Source: Microbacterium phyllosphaerae
Lineage (GTDB): Bacteria; Actinomycetota; Actinomycetes; Actinomycetales; Microbacteriaceae
Assembly (NCBI RefSeq): GCF_017876435.1
Contig: NZ_JAGIOA010000001.1
Location: forward strand, 1,984,001 to 2,048,000
Length of the DNA: 64,000 nt
Direction: 5' to 3'
Below, one piece after another: positions 51,837 to 60,101 of the stretch; within the stretch, counting starts at the first letter, position 1, and each line of letters starts with the position of its first letter. Made by a program: the position numbers and the translations under genes. The notes beneath the pieces are model-generated. The model did not search any database, was not told the DNA's origin, and worked only from the letters and a program-made list of their open reading frames with translations.

Positions 51837-52715
51837 CTACGCGGGAGGAGTGGTGCGCACCGAGCTCTCGGCAGCCCAGGAGGCGAGAAGGCCCAAGCGC
51901 TCCGCCGACGGCGAGCCCGGTTCCGCGGAGTAGATCAGCATGACCTGCCCGGGTTCCGCGGTGAGAGCGAGCTCCTCGTAGACGAGCGTGAGCTCGCCCA
52001 CCACCGGGTGATGGAAGCGCTTGATGCCCGAACCGTGCGTGCGGACGTTGTGCGCCGCCCAGAGCGTCCGGAAGACGTCGCTTCGAGTCGAGAGCTCCCC
52101 GACGAGGTCTTGGATGCCCTTGTCATGCGGGTCTCGTCCTGCCTCGGCGCGGATGACGGCGACGCACATCTCGGCGAACAGATCCCAGTCGGGGTAGAAG
52201 TCGTGGGCTGCGGGGTCGAGGAATTGGAACCGAGCGAGGTTGGGCACCCGCCCGCCGTCGCCGATGACCGGGGAGTAGAACGCGCGTCCGAGCGCGTTGG
52301 TCGCGATGAGGTTCTGTCGCTGGTCGCGAACGAACGCGACGGCGTCGGTGATGGAGTCCAGGGCCCATTGCAGGCTCGGGCGCGGCGCGGCGGTCTTCAC
52401 GGCTCGACGACGGTTGCGGCCGGAAGACGGTATGCCGTCAGCGGCCCGGGCCAGGTCGAGCAGGTGGGAATGCTCGGCGTCGGTGAGCTGCAGAGCACGG
52501 GAGACGGCGTCCAGCACGGACGCGGATGCTCCGGCGATGGCTCCGCGCTCGAGTTTGCTGTAGTACTCCACGGAGACACCGGCGAGCATGGCGACCTCGC
52601 TGCGACGGAGCCCTGCCACTCTCCGGTTCGTTCCTGCAGGAAGGCCCGCGGACTCCGTGGTCAGGTGCGCGCGGCGCGTCATCAGGAACTCGCGCACCTC
52701 TGCTCGATTGTCCAT
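51837..52715 (-). CDS. XRE-type regulator with MmyB-like ligand-binding domain
   Basis: A 292-residue regulator. The N-terminal helix-turn-helix (about residues 30-75) contains VAMLAGVSVEYYSKLERG; the rest is the MmyB-like domain, which may bind fatty acids, with DAVAFVRDQRQNLIATNALGRAF and the C-terminal KRFHHPVVGELTLVYEEL. This regulator type commonly lies beside SDR and reductase genes. The ATG at 52715 follows TACGCT (52722-52727, minus strand) by 6 bases. It probably controls the neighbouring SDR and the transporter-dehydrogenase genes. Confidence 0.85.
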   Translation of the reverse strand: MDNRAEVREFLMTRRAHLTTESAGLPAGTNRRVAGLRRSEVAMLAGVSVEYYSKLERGAIAGASASVLDAVSRALQLTDAEHSHLLDLARAADGIPSSGRNRRRAVKTAAPRPSLQWALDSITDAVAFVRDQRQNLIATNALGRAFYSPVIGDGGRVPNLARFQFLDPAAHDFYPDWDLFAEMCVAVIRAEAGRDPHDKGIQDLVGELSTRSDVFRTLWAAHNVRTHGSGIKRFHHPVVGELTLVYEELALTAEPGQVMLIYSAEPGSPSAERLGLLASWAAESSVRTTPPA

Positions 52716-52721
52716 GGGATC

Positions 52722-52727
52722 AGCGTA
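52722..52727 (-). promoter_or_regulatory. -10 hexamer for leaderless MmyB-like regulator
   Basis: TACGCT on the minus strand with a 6-base gap to the ATG at 52715. Confidence 0.5.
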
Positions 52728-52781
52728 CGGTTCCTGTCCCGCGGGAGGGATGCCCTGAGAGTGCACCCCTCAGGCCGCCAT

Positions 52782-53486
52782 TCATCCGGCGAGTGTCACG
52801 CCTGTGGTCTCTGCGAGCGCGGCGAGCAGGTGCTCGTGGAAGATCGAGTCTCCCGCTGCGGCAGCGGGCCGCTGGGTGCTCAGATGGTGCCAGTACCCGC
52901 CGGTGCGCGGAGTGATCGACTCGGCGGTCGCCAGGTGCACCTGGGTGAGGTGCCCTTCGCGCAGGTCGTCCGGTGCCCCGGCGCCGCCCATCCGCGTGGG
53001 CACCCATCCGGGATCCACCGCATGGACGTGGGCGTCTGGCCAACGGGTCGCGAGAGCGAGGGCCATGGCTGTCACCCAGAGCTTGCTGTCGCTGTACGAT
53101 CCGGAACCGGTCCGCAGTCCCTCGAGATCCGTGTCTCCACCGCGATGCATGGAGCTGCTCAGGTAGATGAGCCGTTCAGGACGATGCATCGACGCGGTGA
53201 GGACATACGGTGCGATGGTGTTGACGCGCACGGCGTCGGGCGAGTGAAGCGCCCCGGCATTGTGCACGGCGGCGTCGAACCGACCGAAGGCGTCCGCCTC
53301 ACGAGCGAGCTGCTTCACAGCATCGAGGTCGGCGAGGTCCCCGGTGAGTGTTCCCCGCCACCCGCCGGGAGGCACGCGAGAGGGTGTGCGCGCGTGCACC
53401 ACGACATCATGCCCGCCGTCAGCGAGTGCCTGCGCGGTGGCGAGGCCGAGACCGGCGGAAGCCCCGGTCACCAGGATCAGCGACAT
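52782..53486 (-). CDS. Short-chain dehydrogenase/reductase
   Basis: A 234-residue SDR with cofactor loop TGASAGLG (about residues 7-14), Asp in the TGDLADL strand and the catalytic YSDSK near residue 130. It lacks some typical C-terminal residues and may be a divergent SDR. Its substrate is unknown. It lies upstream of the MmyB-like regulator on the same strand with 66 bases between, and faces away from the MFS gene. Confidence 0.82.
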   Translation of the reverse strand: MSLILVTGASAGLGLATAQALADGGHDVVVHARTPSRVPPGGWRGTLTGDLADLDAVKQLAREADAFGRFDAAVHNAGALHSPDAVRVNTIAPYVLTASMHRPERLIYLSSSMHRGGDTDLEGLRTGSGSYSDSKLWVTAMALALATRWPDAHVHAVDPGWVPTRMGGAGAPDDLREGHLTQVHLATAESITPRTGGYWHHLSTQRPAAAAGDSIFHEHLLAALAETTGVTLAG

Positions 53487-53611
53487 CTCAGCCCTCGTCC
53501 GCGGGCAGTCGTACTCTCATCGATTGATACTCCTCAGGTCGTCCGAGCTTCTTATTCTGCAAGCGATACGTCACGCGAAGGGTTCCCTGTCAGTACACCT
53601 CTCACCAGGGA

Positions 53612-53632
53612 CTCCCGGCGATCCGCCGGGAG
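53612..53632 (+). promoter_or_regulatory. Inverted repeat upstream of Bcr/CflA gene
   Basis: CTCCCGGCG-ATC-CGCCGGGAG is a perfect 9-bp repeat with a 3-base loop, 17 bases before the MFS ATG. It may be a regulator site or a leader hairpin. Confidence 0.4.
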
Positions 53633-53648
53633 CAGAACACTGGTGTGC

Positions 53649-54890
53649 ATGACTTCCTCCGCCACGCAGCCGAAGATGAGTCGGATGCTGCCTGCACTCT
53701 TGCTGGTGCTGACCGTGTTCGGTCCGATCTCCATGGACCTGTACCTGCCGGCGCTTCCGGCGCTCACGCAGGAGTTGGGTGCGGCGACGTCCGTCGCGCA
53801 GCTCACGGTCACCGCCTGCCTCATCGGGCTCGCTGCCGGTCAGCTGCTCGCCGGGCCACTGTCCGACCGATACGGTCGGCGGAGCATCCTCCTCATCGGC
53901 GTCCTCGCCTACGTGGTGACATCGCTGCTGTGCGCGTTCAGCCCGACGGTCGGGACGCTCATCGCCGCCCGCTTCGTGCAGGGGCTCGCCGGCGGAGTGG
54001 GGATCGTCATCGCGAACGCGGCCGGCCGCGACGTCTATGCCGGCTCGCAGCTGATCCGGTTCTACGCACGGCTCACCGTCGTGGGCGGCCTCGCGGCCAT
54101 CGTCGGTCCGCTGCTGGGCGGATTTCTGACGACATTCACCGACTGGCGCGGTCTGTTCGTGTTCCTCGCCGTCGCGGGGGCCGCGATTCTCGCGTTCATC
54201 GTCTTCGCATTCGGGGAGACGCTTCCAGGCGACCAGCGCACCTCCGGTGGGTTCGGTCATACTCTCCGCGACTTCGCGACGCTGTTGCGGGACCGGGTGT
54301 TCCTCGGAGCGGTACTCAACCAGGGGTTCCTCTACGCTGCCCTGTTCGCCTATCTCTCCGGTGCCACCTTCGTCTTGCAGGACGTCTACGGGCTCTCCCC
54401 GCAGTGGTACGCCGCCGCGTTCGGTCTGAACTCCGCCGGTTTCATGGTGTTCGGTCACTTCGGCGGGCGAGCGGCAGAGCGATGGAGCGTGGGCGGCACG
54501 CTCGCTGTCGGCGTGGGCGTGACCACGGTCGGAGCCCTCGGGCTGCTCATCGCCGGCGTGATCGTCGTCCCCCTCTGGGCCGTCGTCCTCGCCCTGTTCA
54601 CGCTGGCCAGCGGCGTCGCCATCGCCTCCCCACCCGCGACCACCATCGCGCTCAGCGGATATCCGCAGATGGCCGGCACAGCGGCGTCACTTCTCGGAAT
54701 GGCTCGGTTCGGTTTCGGTGGCATCGCTGCGCCGTTCGTCGGCGTCGCCGGAGCGCTCAGCATCCTCCCACTTGGCGTCGTCACCACCACCTCGGCCGTG
54801 CTCGCCGCCCTCGCATGCCTCCTCATCGTCCGGCCGCGTCATCACGCGCCGGAACCTGCCGTGACCACGGCATCCGCAACCACCCCCTGA
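53649..54890 (+). CDS. MFS transporter, Bcr/CflA family
   Basis: A 413-residue, 12-helix exporter. DLYLPALPALTQELGA in helix 1 is the Bcr/CflA signature, GPLSDRYGRRSIL the loop 2-3 motif and RFVQGLAGGVGIVIANA helix 4. It should export drugs such as bicyclomycin-like compounds or sulfonamides, or cysteine, by proton antiport. The first gene of a plus-strand cluster with alcohol dehydrogenase, cupin remnant and CMD protein; the dehydrogenase starts 22 bases later. Confidence 0.87.
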   Translation: MTSSATQPKMSRMLPALLLVLTVFGPISMDLYLPALPALTQELGAATSVAQLTVTACLIGLAAGQLLAGPLSDRYGRRSILLIGVLAYVVTSLLCAFSPTVGTLIAARFVQGLAGGVGIVIANAAGRDVYAGSQLIRFYARLTVVGGLAAIVGPLLGGFLTTFTDWRGLFVFLAVAGAAILAFIVFAFGETLPGDQRTSGGFGHTLRDFATLLRDRVFLGAVLNQGFLYAALFAYLSGATFVLQDVYGLSPQWYAAAFGLNSAGFMVFGHFGGRAAERWSVGGTLAVGVGVTTVGALGLLIAGVIVVPLWAVVLALFTLASGVAIASPPATTIALSGYPQMAGTAASLLGMARFGFGGIAAPFVGVAGALSILPLGVVTTTSAVLAALACLLIVRPRHHAPEPAVTTASATTP

Positions 54891-54912
54891 CCCTCGGAGA
54901 AAGGACACCACC

Positions 54913-55938
54913 ATGCGTGGAGTCATGATGTACGCCCCCGGCGACGTGCGAGTCGAAGACCGCGCCGACCCCGTGATCCTCGAACCCACCGACGCCATCA
55001 TCCGGCTCTCGGCCACCTGCATCTGCGGGTCCGACCTCTGGCCCTATCGCGGCGCCGAAGAGCTGCAGGAAACGCCTCAGCCGATGGGACACGAGTACGT
55101 CGGCGTCGTCACCGAGATCGGCGCAGACGTCAAGAACGTCGCCGTCGGCGACTTCGTCGTCGGCAGCTTCTTCACCTCCGACAACACCTGCGAGATCTGT
55201 CGGGCCGGCTACCAGTCCCACTGCGTGCACCGCACGCCCATCGGGGCCGAAGGCACTCAGGCAGAGCTCGCCCGGATCCCGAACGCGGACGGCACGCTCG
55301 TAGCCACTCCGGGCCAGCCCGACGAGGATCTGATCCCCTCGCTGCTCGCCGCCTCCGACGTGCTCGGCACGGGGTGGTTCGCTGCCGTCGCCGCGAATGC
55401 CGGACCGGGCAAGACCGTCGCCGTTGTCGGCGACGGAGCGGTCGGCCTGCTCGGCATCCTCGCCGCGAAGCAGCTCGGTGCGGAGAGCATCATCGCGATG
55501 TCCCGTCACGCCGACCGGCAGGAACTCGCGCGTCAGTTCGGCGCCACCGACATCGTCGAAGAGCGTGGAGATGAAGGAGTCGCGAAGGTCAAGGAGCTGA
55601 CCGACGGACTCGGCGCACACTCCGTCATCGAAGCGGTCGGCACACAGGCATCCATGGAACAGGCGATTCGCTCCGCCCGACCCGGCGGCCACGTCGGATA
55701 CGTCGGCGTCTCGCACGACGTGTCCCTCGACGGGTTCGAACTGTTCTTCTCCGGCGTGACCCTGCACGGAGGCCCGGCACCCGTCCGCCGCTTCCTGCCC
55801 GAGCTCATCCAGCTCATCTGGGACCGCAAGATCGATCCCGGCGTGGTCTTCGACCTCACGCTCCCGCTCGAGCAGGCCGCCGCGGGGTACACCGCCATGG
55901 ACCAGCGCACCGCCACCAAGGTGCTGCTGACCGTTTGA
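54913..55938 (+). CDS. Zinc-dependent alcohol dehydrogenase family protein
   Basis: A 341-residue MDR enzyme. The catalytic zinc ligands are Cys in TCICGSDLW (about residue 38) and His-Glu in MGHEYVG (about 60). The structural-zinc loop is SDNTCEICRAGYQSHC (about 93-108) with three of the usual four Cys. The NAD site is VVGDGAVGLLGILAAKQLG (about 173). It oxidises an alcohol or reduces an aldehyde; formaldehyde is conceivable, given hxlAB nearby, but is speculation. GAGAAAGGA precedes the ATG. Confidence 0.85.
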   Translation: MRGVMMYAPGDVRVEDRADPVILEPTDAIIRLSATCICGSDLWPYRGAEELQETPQPMGHEYVGVVTEIGADVKNVAVGDFVVGSFFTSDNTCEICRAGYQSHCVHRTPIGAEGTQAELARIPNADGTLVATPGQPDEDLIPSLLAASDVLGTGWFAAVAANAGPGKTVAVVGDGAVGLLGILAAKQLGAESIIAMSRHADRQELARQFGATDIVEERGDEGVAKVKELTDGLGAHSVIEAVGTQASMEQAIRSARPGGHVGYVGVSHDVSLDGFELFFSGVTLHGGPAPVRRFLPELIQLIWDRKIDPGVVFDLTLPLEQAAAGYTAMDQRTATKVLLTV

Positions 55939-55995
55939 GCCAGTGTGGGGCGGACGGGCCGCCCGTCCGCCCCACGACGAACAGGAGGACCACGT

Positions 55996-56202
55996 ATGAA
56001 CATCGAACCCGCCGCAGCCACGGCCAAGAACCCGCCCGAGCAGTTCGCCGGCCCACCGGGCCAGGATCACTGGCACGCATCCGCAGGTGACACGTTCATG
56101 GAGCACATCGCGATGCTCGAGAACGGCGACGACCCCGCGACCACCACCGCGTGGAAGGAACACATCACCGACGATGAGTACGAAGGGAAGGCAACACGAT
56201 GA
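55996..56202 (+). CDS. Truncated cupin: two ends of a small cupin joined
   Basis: A 68-residue protein with a strong AGGAGG Shine-Dalgarno. The first part (KNPPEQFAG) looks like the start of a small cupin, and the rest (GQDHWHASAGDTFMEHIAML...WKEHITDDEY) looks like its C-terminal end, so the central beta-barrel of about 70 residues is missing. An in-frame internal deletion is the simplest explanation. It is unlikely to bind metal as a normal cupin does. Its TGA overlaps the ATG of the CMD gene, so it is still translated in the operon. Confidence 0.6.
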   Translation: MNIEPAAATAKNPPEQFAGPPGQDHWHASAGDTFMEHIAMLENGDDPATTTAWKEHITDDEYEGKATR

Positions 56203-56522
56203 CCGGATGGACCGGAGGGCAACGTGCCGTGGGCGACATCGCCCCCGCACTCGCGCACTACACCGACAAGGTCCTCTTCGACGAGGTGTGGGCTCGCCCC
56301 GAGCTCTCTCCCCGCGACCGCAGCCTGGTCACCGTCTCCGCGCTGGTGACGCTCGGCGCCACGGACCAGCTGGCCTTCCACCTCGGTTTCGCCCGAGACA
56401 ACGGCGTCACCGAGCAGGAACTCATCGAGACCATCACGCACCTCGCCTTCTATACCGGTTGGCCGCGAGCGATGGCCGCGATCGGAGCTGCACGAGCCGC
56501 GTTCGCCGATACGGAGAGATGA
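56199..56522 (+). CDS. Carboxymuconolactone decarboxylase family protein
   Basis: A 107-residue helical protein of the CMD/PcaC family. DEVWARPELSPRDRSLVTVSALVTLGATDQLAFHLGFARDNG contains the conserved R...T/S and the His of the family (about residues 36-62), and HLAFYTGWPRAM the C-terminal part. No CxxC is present, so it is not an AhpD-type thiol enzyme. Genes of this kind are often next to small cupins, and the two overlap here by 4 bases. Confidence 0.85.
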   Translation: MTGWTGGQRAVGDIAPALAHYTDKVLFDEVWARPELSPRDRSLVTVSALVTLGATDQLAFHLGFARDNGVTEQELIETITHLAFYTGWPRAMAAIGAARAAFADTER

Positions 56523-56523
56523 C

Positions 56524-56557
56524 GAGAAAAGCCGCCTGAGACCAGGCGGCTTTTCTC
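56524..56557 (+). terminator. Bidirectional terminator
   Basis: A 15-bp perfect stem with a 4-base loop. The outer part is A/T-rich (gagaaaa and ttttctc), giving U-tracts in both directions. It ends the CMD operon on the plus strand and the tRNA-Arg transcript on the minus strand. Confidence 0.85.
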
Positions 56558-56567
56558 TGTAGGTATG

Positions 56568-56640
56568 TGCCCCCGACAGGAGTCGAACCTGCGACCTACG
56601 GTACCGGAAACCGGCGCTCTATCCACTGAGCTACGGAGGC
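56568..56640 (-). tRNA. tRNA-Arg (anticodon CCG)
   Basis: 73 bases fold into a normal cloverleaf: acceptor GCCTCCG with CGGGGGC (one U-G pair), D stem GCTC/GAGC, anticodon loop TTCCGGT with CCG at positions 34-36, T stem GCAGG/CCTGT with loop TTCGACT, discriminator A. Position 27 is C and 43 is T, so the top pair of the anticodon stem is unpaired. The CCA end is not encoded. It reads CGG codons. argS lies 0.9 kb away. Confidence 0.93.
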
Positions 56641-56656
56641 GTACCGATCGACAATA

Positions 56657-57466
56657 TCACTGCTCGGGAGTGGTCTCCGACCCACCCGCCTCGGTGACCG
56701 GCGCGTCGCCGAGCTCCGCGAGTGCGGCGGCCAGCTTCTCAGCGAGGTAGCGGTGGCCGTCGGTGGACGGATGCTTGCGACCGATCTCGACGTCGATGAC
56801 CGACAGATAGTTCTGTTCGGTGATCCAGTCCTGCGCGACGGGGGAGATGTACCACCAGCCGCGGGCCGAGGCGAGCTCTCCGAGGTCCTTGTCGATACGG
56901 GCGGTCTCGGTGCCCACCGGAAGCTCGTGGGGAGCGGGGCCGAGAATGACGATCGTGGCGTCGGGGTACTTCGCCGCCATGGCGTCCCACGCGGCGGTCA
57001 CGGCCTCGCGGTACCCCGCCTCGCCCTGAGTGCGGTCGTTGATCGATCCCTGCATGATGATGAGATCGGGGGTGAGAGCCGGATCCAGTGCGGCGATGCG
57101 ATCGCCGAAGGCTGGTCCGTCGAGACCGGGCTTGAGATAGCCGCTGCCTCGCACGCCTTTCACGATCGTCTCGCCGTCGAGCAGGTCGGCGAGGACGTAC
57201 GCGTACCCGAGTGTCGGCTCGGTCGCGGCAGAGCCGTAGGTCCAGGAGTCGCCGAAGACGAGGACAGTCGGATGCTCGGGGAGCAGCAGCGGCTCCGGGG
57301 CGATCGTGACCGCCTCATCGTCTGCGGCAGCGGCTCCGACGGGCACCGATGAAGGCACCGGAACCCACGGACGCCACACGCCGAGGATGACCGCGGCGAG
57401 AGCCAGGATCACGGCGACGGCGAGGCCTGCGACGGGCAGGCGGTGGCGGGCGGATGCGGCCTTCAT
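56657..57466 (-). CDS. Membrane-anchored SGNH/GDSL hydrolase
   Basis: A 269-residue protein with an N-terminal membrane anchor (about 12-33) and an extracellular SGNH domain. The blocks are FGDSWTYG (Ser, about residue 73), VRGSGYL (Gly), GSINDR (Asn) and STDGHRYL (Asp-His). It is probably an esterase or acyl-hydrolase acting on envelope polysaccharides or lipids. A TACAGT hexamer (57473-57478, minus strand) is 6 bases from the ATG. Confidence 0.82.
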   Translation of the reverse strand: MKAASARHRLPVAGLAVAVILALAAVILGVWRPWVPVPSSVPVGAAAADDEAVTIAPEPLLLPEHPTVLVFGDSWTYGSAATEPTLGYAYVLADLLDGETIVKGVRGSGYLKPGLDGPAFGDRIAALDPALTPDLIIMQGSINDRTQGEAGYREAVTAAWDAMAAKYPDATIVILGPAPHELPVGTETARIDKDLGELASARGWWYISPVAQDWITEQNYLSVIDVEIGRKHPSTDGHRYLAEKLAAALAELGDAPVTEAGGSETTPEQ

Positions 57467-57472
57467 GGCATG

Positions 57473-57478
57473 ACTGTA
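57473..57478 (-). promoter_or_regulatory. -10 hexamer for leaderless SGNH gene
   Basis: TACAGT on the minus strand with a 6-base gap to the ATG at 57466. Confidence 0.5.
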
Positions 57479-57521
57479 GATCAGGAATCCGTCTGCGCAA
57501 ATTCGGCGCCGTGACGCGCCG

Positions 57522-57527
57522 TAAACT
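57522..57527 (+). promoter_or_regulatory. -10 hexamer of argS
   Basis: TAAACT, 9 bases before the argS ATG at 57537, with GGGAGG in the gap. The transcript may have a leader of only a few bases. Confidence 0.5.
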
Positions 57528-57536
57528 GGGAGGCCT

Positions 57537-59201
57537 ATGAACCCTGAAACGCTCGCCGAAGCCCTCCTCGCCGTCCTCGCACCGATCGCCGAGGAACGAC
57601 GTCCCGGCGAGCCGCTCGCGCTCTCCACAACCGACATCGTCTTCGAGCGCCCGCGCAACCGCGATCACGGTGATTGGGCCTCGAACATCGCGATGCGTCT
57701 GGCGAAGCCGTTCGGCACGAACCCGCGGGAACTCGCGCAGCAGATCGCCGACGGCCTCGCGCAGGTCGACGGCATCGCGAGCACCGAGGTCGCCGGGCCG
57801 GGGTTCATCAACATCCGCCTCGACGCGGCGGCCGCCGGCGCGCTGGCGAAGGTGATCGTCGACGCGGGCACCGAGTACGGACACAACGACACCCAGGCCG
57901 GGCAGAGCATCAACATCGAGTTCGTGAGCGCGAACCCGACCGGCCCCCTGCACATCGGGCACACGCGCTGGGCGGCGCTCGGCGACGCGATCGCGCGCGT
58001 GCTCGCAGCATCCGGTGCGACCGTCGCCCGTGAGTACTACATCAACGACGCCGGTGTGCAGATGGAGCGCTTCGCGAACTCCGTGCTGGCTGCCGCGAAG
58101 GGGGAGCCCACGCCCGAGGGCGGCTACGCCGGAAGCTACATCGGTGACCTCGCGGCTCGCGTGCTCGCGTCTCGCCCCGATCTGCTCGATCTTCCCGAGG
58201 ACGAGCGGGTGGTCGTCGCGCGGGAACTCGCCTATGAGTTCCAGCTCGATGAGCAGAAGCAGTCGCTCTCGAAGTTCAACGTCGACTTCGACGTCTGGTT
58301 CTCCGAGCGCGTGCTTCATGCCAAGAACGATCAGGGTGTGAGCCTCGTCGACGAGGCGGTCGACCGCCTGCGCGAGCAGGGCCACGTCTTCGACGACGAG
58401 GGTGCGGTCTGGGTGCGCACGACCGACTTCGGTGACGACAAGGACCGTGTCATCCGTCGCTCGAACGGCGAGTACACGTACTTCGCCGCGGATGCCGCCT
58501 ACTACCTGAACAAGGGTGACCGCGGCTTCGAGTACAAGCTGTACCTGCTCGGTGCTGATCACCACGGATATGTCCACCGTCTCAAGGCGATCGCCGGAGC
58601 CGCAGGCGAGAACCCGGAGAAGAACGTCGAGGTGCTGATCGGCCAGCTCGTCTCGGTCGGCGGTGCGCGCCTCAGCAAACGCGCCGGAAACATCATCGAG
58701 ATGGACGACCTGCGCGAATGGCTCGGCACGGATGCGCTGCGCTACTCGCTCGAGCGCTCGCCTGCCGACTCTCCTCTCGCGCTCGACCCCGAGCTGCTGC
58801 AGAAGCGCACGAACGACAACCCCGTCTTCTACGTGCAGTACGCGCACGCCCGCACGCACAATGTGGCGCGGAACGCGGCTGACTCCGGAGTGGACCGGTC
58901 GGAGTTCGCCCCCGAGACCCTCACGCACGAGACGGAGAGCGCTCTGCTGGGCGCCCTGCAGGAGTTCCCGCGCATCGTCGCCTTCGCCGCGGAGGTCCGC
59001 GAGCCGCACCGCGTCGCGCGCTACCTCGAGGAGCTCGCAGGTCTCTACCACCGCTGGTACGACAACTGCCGCGTGATCCCGCAGGGCGACGACCCGATCG
59101 AGACCGTGCACCGCACGCGCCTGTGGCTCAACGACGCCGCCGGCCAGGTCTTCCGCAACGGCCTCGACCTGCTCGGCGTGTCCGCACCCGAGCGCATGTG
59201 A
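57537..59201 (+). CDS. argS: Arginyl-tRNA synthetase
   Basis: A 554-residue class I aminoacyl-tRNA synthetase that charges tRNA-Arg. The N-terminal tRNA D-loop-binding domain (about 1-110) is followed by FVSANPTGPLHIGHTRWAALGD with HIGH at 140-143, a GGARLSKRAGNI segment in place of KMSKS (about 378), and a C-terminal anticodon-binding domain. The length is standard. A conserved actinobacterial order is argS, lysA, hom; here the order is kept but two unrelated genes stand between argS and lysA. Confidence 0.95.
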   Translation: MNPETLAEALLAVLAPIAEERRPGEPLALSTTDIVFERPRNRDHGDWASNIAMRLAKPFGTNPRELAQQIADGLAQVDGIASTEVAGPGFINIRLDAAAAGALAKVIVDAGTEYGHNDTQAGQSINIEFVSANPTGPLHIGHTRWAALGDAIARVLAASGATVAREYYINDAGVQMERFANSVLAAAKGEPTPEGGYAGSYIGDLAARVLASRPDLLDLPEDERVVVARELAYEFQLDEQKQSLSKFNVDFDVWFSERVLHAKNDQGVSLVDEAVDRLREQGHVFDDEGAVWVRTTDFGDDKDRVIRRSNGEYTYFAADAAYYLNKGDRGFEYKLYLLGADHHGYVHRLKAIAGAAGENPEKNVEVLIGQLVSVGGARLSKRAGNIIEMDDLREWLGTDALRYSLERSPADSPLALDPELLQKRTNDNPVFYVQYAHARTHNVARNAADSGVDRSEFAPETLTHETESALLGALQEFPRIVAFAAEVREPHRVARYLEELAGLYHRWYDNCRVIPQGDDPIETVHRTRLWLNDAAGQVFRNGLDLLGVSAPERM

Positions 59202-59238
59202 CTCGGCCGCCGTCCGCGCCGTAGGGCAGGATGGCAGC

Positions 59239-60099
59239 ATGAGCGACGACAACCACACCCTCCCTTACCCCGCCGCCGATTCCGAGCATCCGACGCTCGT
59301 GATCCCGGGCGAGCAGGGGAGTGCAGACGGCGTCGCCGCCGCGCCCGTGAAGCGGAAGCGCAAGCGCTGGCCGTGGGTGCTGCTGATCGTTGTCGTCGTG
59401 TTGGCGCTGCTGGCCGTGGCGGCGGAACTCGTCGTGAGGTCGGTGCTCCCCGGAGTGGTGCGCGGGATCGTCATCGACCAGCTCGACCTCCCCGCCGATC
59501 AGCAGCTCGATGTGGAGGCCGACGGCATCCTGCTCCCGCAGCTCATCGGCGGCACGCTCGACACGCTGCATCTCTCCACGGATTCCGTCACGCTGCAGGG
59601 GATCACCGGGGCTGCCGACGTGACCGCGACCGGTGTTCCGCTGCGGGGCGGAGACCTCGGCGGCGCGACCGGAACGATCCGCATCGACGAGTCGCAGTTC
59701 ACCGATCTGCTGGCCGGCACCGACCTGCCCGTCGAGACGGTGAGCCTCGACGCTCCGAACGCGACCGTCGCCGGCTCCGTGACGGCGCTCGGCATCGCCA
59801 TCCCGATCTCACTCACCGTGATGCCCGGTGTGGCGGAGGGCGACCTCGAACTCACGCCTGTCAGTGCGACGATCGGCGGGCTCGAGGTCGACCTCGATCA
59901 GGTCGGCTCGTCGCTCGGTTCGCTCGGCGCCGGTCTCACCGAGACGCAGCGGATCTGCATCGCCGACCAGCTTCCCGCCGGGATCACCCTGACCGGCCTC
60001 GAGATCGACGGCTCCGAGGCCGTGATCGACGTGGATGTCGACGGCGCGATCGCGACCGACTCGACGCTGCTCGACAAGGGCGTGTGCCCGCAGGGCTGA
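59239..60099 (+). CDS. DUF2993 (LmeA-like) membrane-anchored protein
   Basis: A 286-residue protein. A cytoplasmic Pro/Gly-rich head with a basic KRKRKRW stretch (about 37-45) is followed by one membrane helix (WVLLIVVVVLALLAVAAELVV) and an extracellular DUF2993 domain (about 75-285) with LRGGDLGGATGTIRIDESQF. LmeA of mycobacteria, in the same family, supports lipomannan elongation and binds phospholipids. The ATG is 6 bases after CAGGAT. Confidence 0.78.
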   Translation: MSDDNHTLPYPAADSEHPTLVIPGEQGSADGVAAAPVKRKRKRWPWVLLIVVVVLALLAVAAELVVRSVLPGVVRGIVIDQLDLPADQQLDVEADGILLPQLIGGTLDTLHLSTDSVTLQGITGAADVTATGVPLRGGDLGGATGTIRIDESQFTDLLAGTDLPVETVSLDAPNATVAGSVTALGIAIPISLTVMPGVAEGDLELTPVSATIGGLEVDLDQVGSSLGSLGAGLTETQRICIADQLPAGITLTGLEIDGSEAVIDVDVDGAIATDSTLLDKGVCPQG

Positions 60100-60101
60100 G
60101 G

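Noticed and set aside
51728..51943. A 71-codon frame between hxlA and the MmyB-like regulator
   Set aside because: It overlaps the regulator's end on the other strand and has no Shine-Dalgarno or recognisable protein.
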